Shown here: in pieces, positions 52,395-52,435 of the stretch
Layout: each line of letters starts with the position of its first letter
Numbering within the stretch: the stretch's first letter is position 1
DNA from: an uncultured Methylococcaceae bacterium
GTDB lineage: Bacteria; Pseudomonadota; Gammaproteobacteria; Methylococcales; Methylomonadaceae
DNA length: 52,435 bases
Assembly: GCA_903928685.1 (NCBI GenBank)
Contig: CAIYRS010000039.1
Span: 1 to 52,435 of the forward strand
Direction: 5' to 3'
Program-made: the position numbers and the translations under genes
The notes under the pieces: model-generated
What the model was told of the DNA's origin: nothing
Databases searched by the model: none
What the model saw: only the letters and a program-made list of their open reading frames with translations

Positions 52395-52435
52395 TTTTCC
52401 GTTCATCCTTCGACAAGCTCAGGACGAACGGAAAA
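52395..52435. repeat. Palindromic repeat at the window edge
   Basis: TTTTCCGTTC and GAACGGAAAA enclose CCTTCGACAAGCTCAGGACG. It is related to 32373-32425 by the CTTCGACA-GCTCAG core. It may continue past the window. Confidence 0.75.

Noticed and set aside
1-52435. CRISPR array or cas genes
   Set aside because: No regularly spaced direct repeats with unique spacers; the repeats seen are palindromic and dispersed.

Overview
The window reads as a chromosomal segment of a gammaproteobacterium. Gene order and content (dsbB, priA, topA-smg-dprA-LysM divergent from def-fmt-rsmB, zapA/zapB with 6S RNA, ygfB-pepP-ubiH, creBCD-like genes, mutS) fit that class. The many interspersed palindromic repeats and the nitrate-uptake layout suggest a methanotroph-like (Methylococcales) genome, but that last step is inference and no marker here proves it.

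Layout. 1-9300: a surface-polysaccharide region with a modular glycosyltransferase/RgpF protein, two sulfotransferase-like proteins and an NAD-dependent sugar epimerase/dehydratase, scarred by an IS5-type and an IS481-type transposase remnant and by orphan 3' gene tails. 9300-18800: housekeeping genes dsbB, priA (preceded by a DnaA-box cluster), a hypothetical gene, topA, smg, dprA and a LysM protein. 18816-25492: a ~6.7 kb integrated element between the LysM gene and def, flanked by a 12-bp direct repeat. It carries a tyrosine integrase, a serine resolvase with a res-like region, an HUH-Rep-like protein, HTH and RHH proteins, a lipoprotein and small unknowns. 25523-32200: def-fmt-rsmB, 6S RNA (minus strand), zapA, a zapB-like gene, ygfB, pepP, ubiH.

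32200-41500: a membrane cytochrome c-like protein, then a nitrate-assimilation block. An ANTAR regulator with a degenerate receiver and a protein with three GAF-like units are followed by a structured leader with a strong attenuator, nrtA, nrtB, a fused double-ATPase nrtCD and an outer-membrane porin. The arrangement argues for antitermination control of nitrate import.

41500-46400: a creB/creC/creD-like locus with an M23 peptidase gene inserted next to creD. creBC is bracketed by two same-orientation 77-bp palindromic elements. 46600-49340: a compact three-gene cassette (SMP-like small protein, HicA-like protein, and a 744-aa protein with putative XRE, TPR and ankyrin regions) behind a perfect 23-bp palindrome. 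This is the best candidate in the window for an undescribed toxin-antitoxin or defence-type system. 49577-52144: mutS, followed by repeats up to the window edge.

Many intergenic gaps carry palindromic repeats: 14-bp-stem hairpins, ~80-bp GC-rich elements, AACATGTT-centred hairpins and a 48-bp core. One repeat copy lies in frame inside a transposase remnant.
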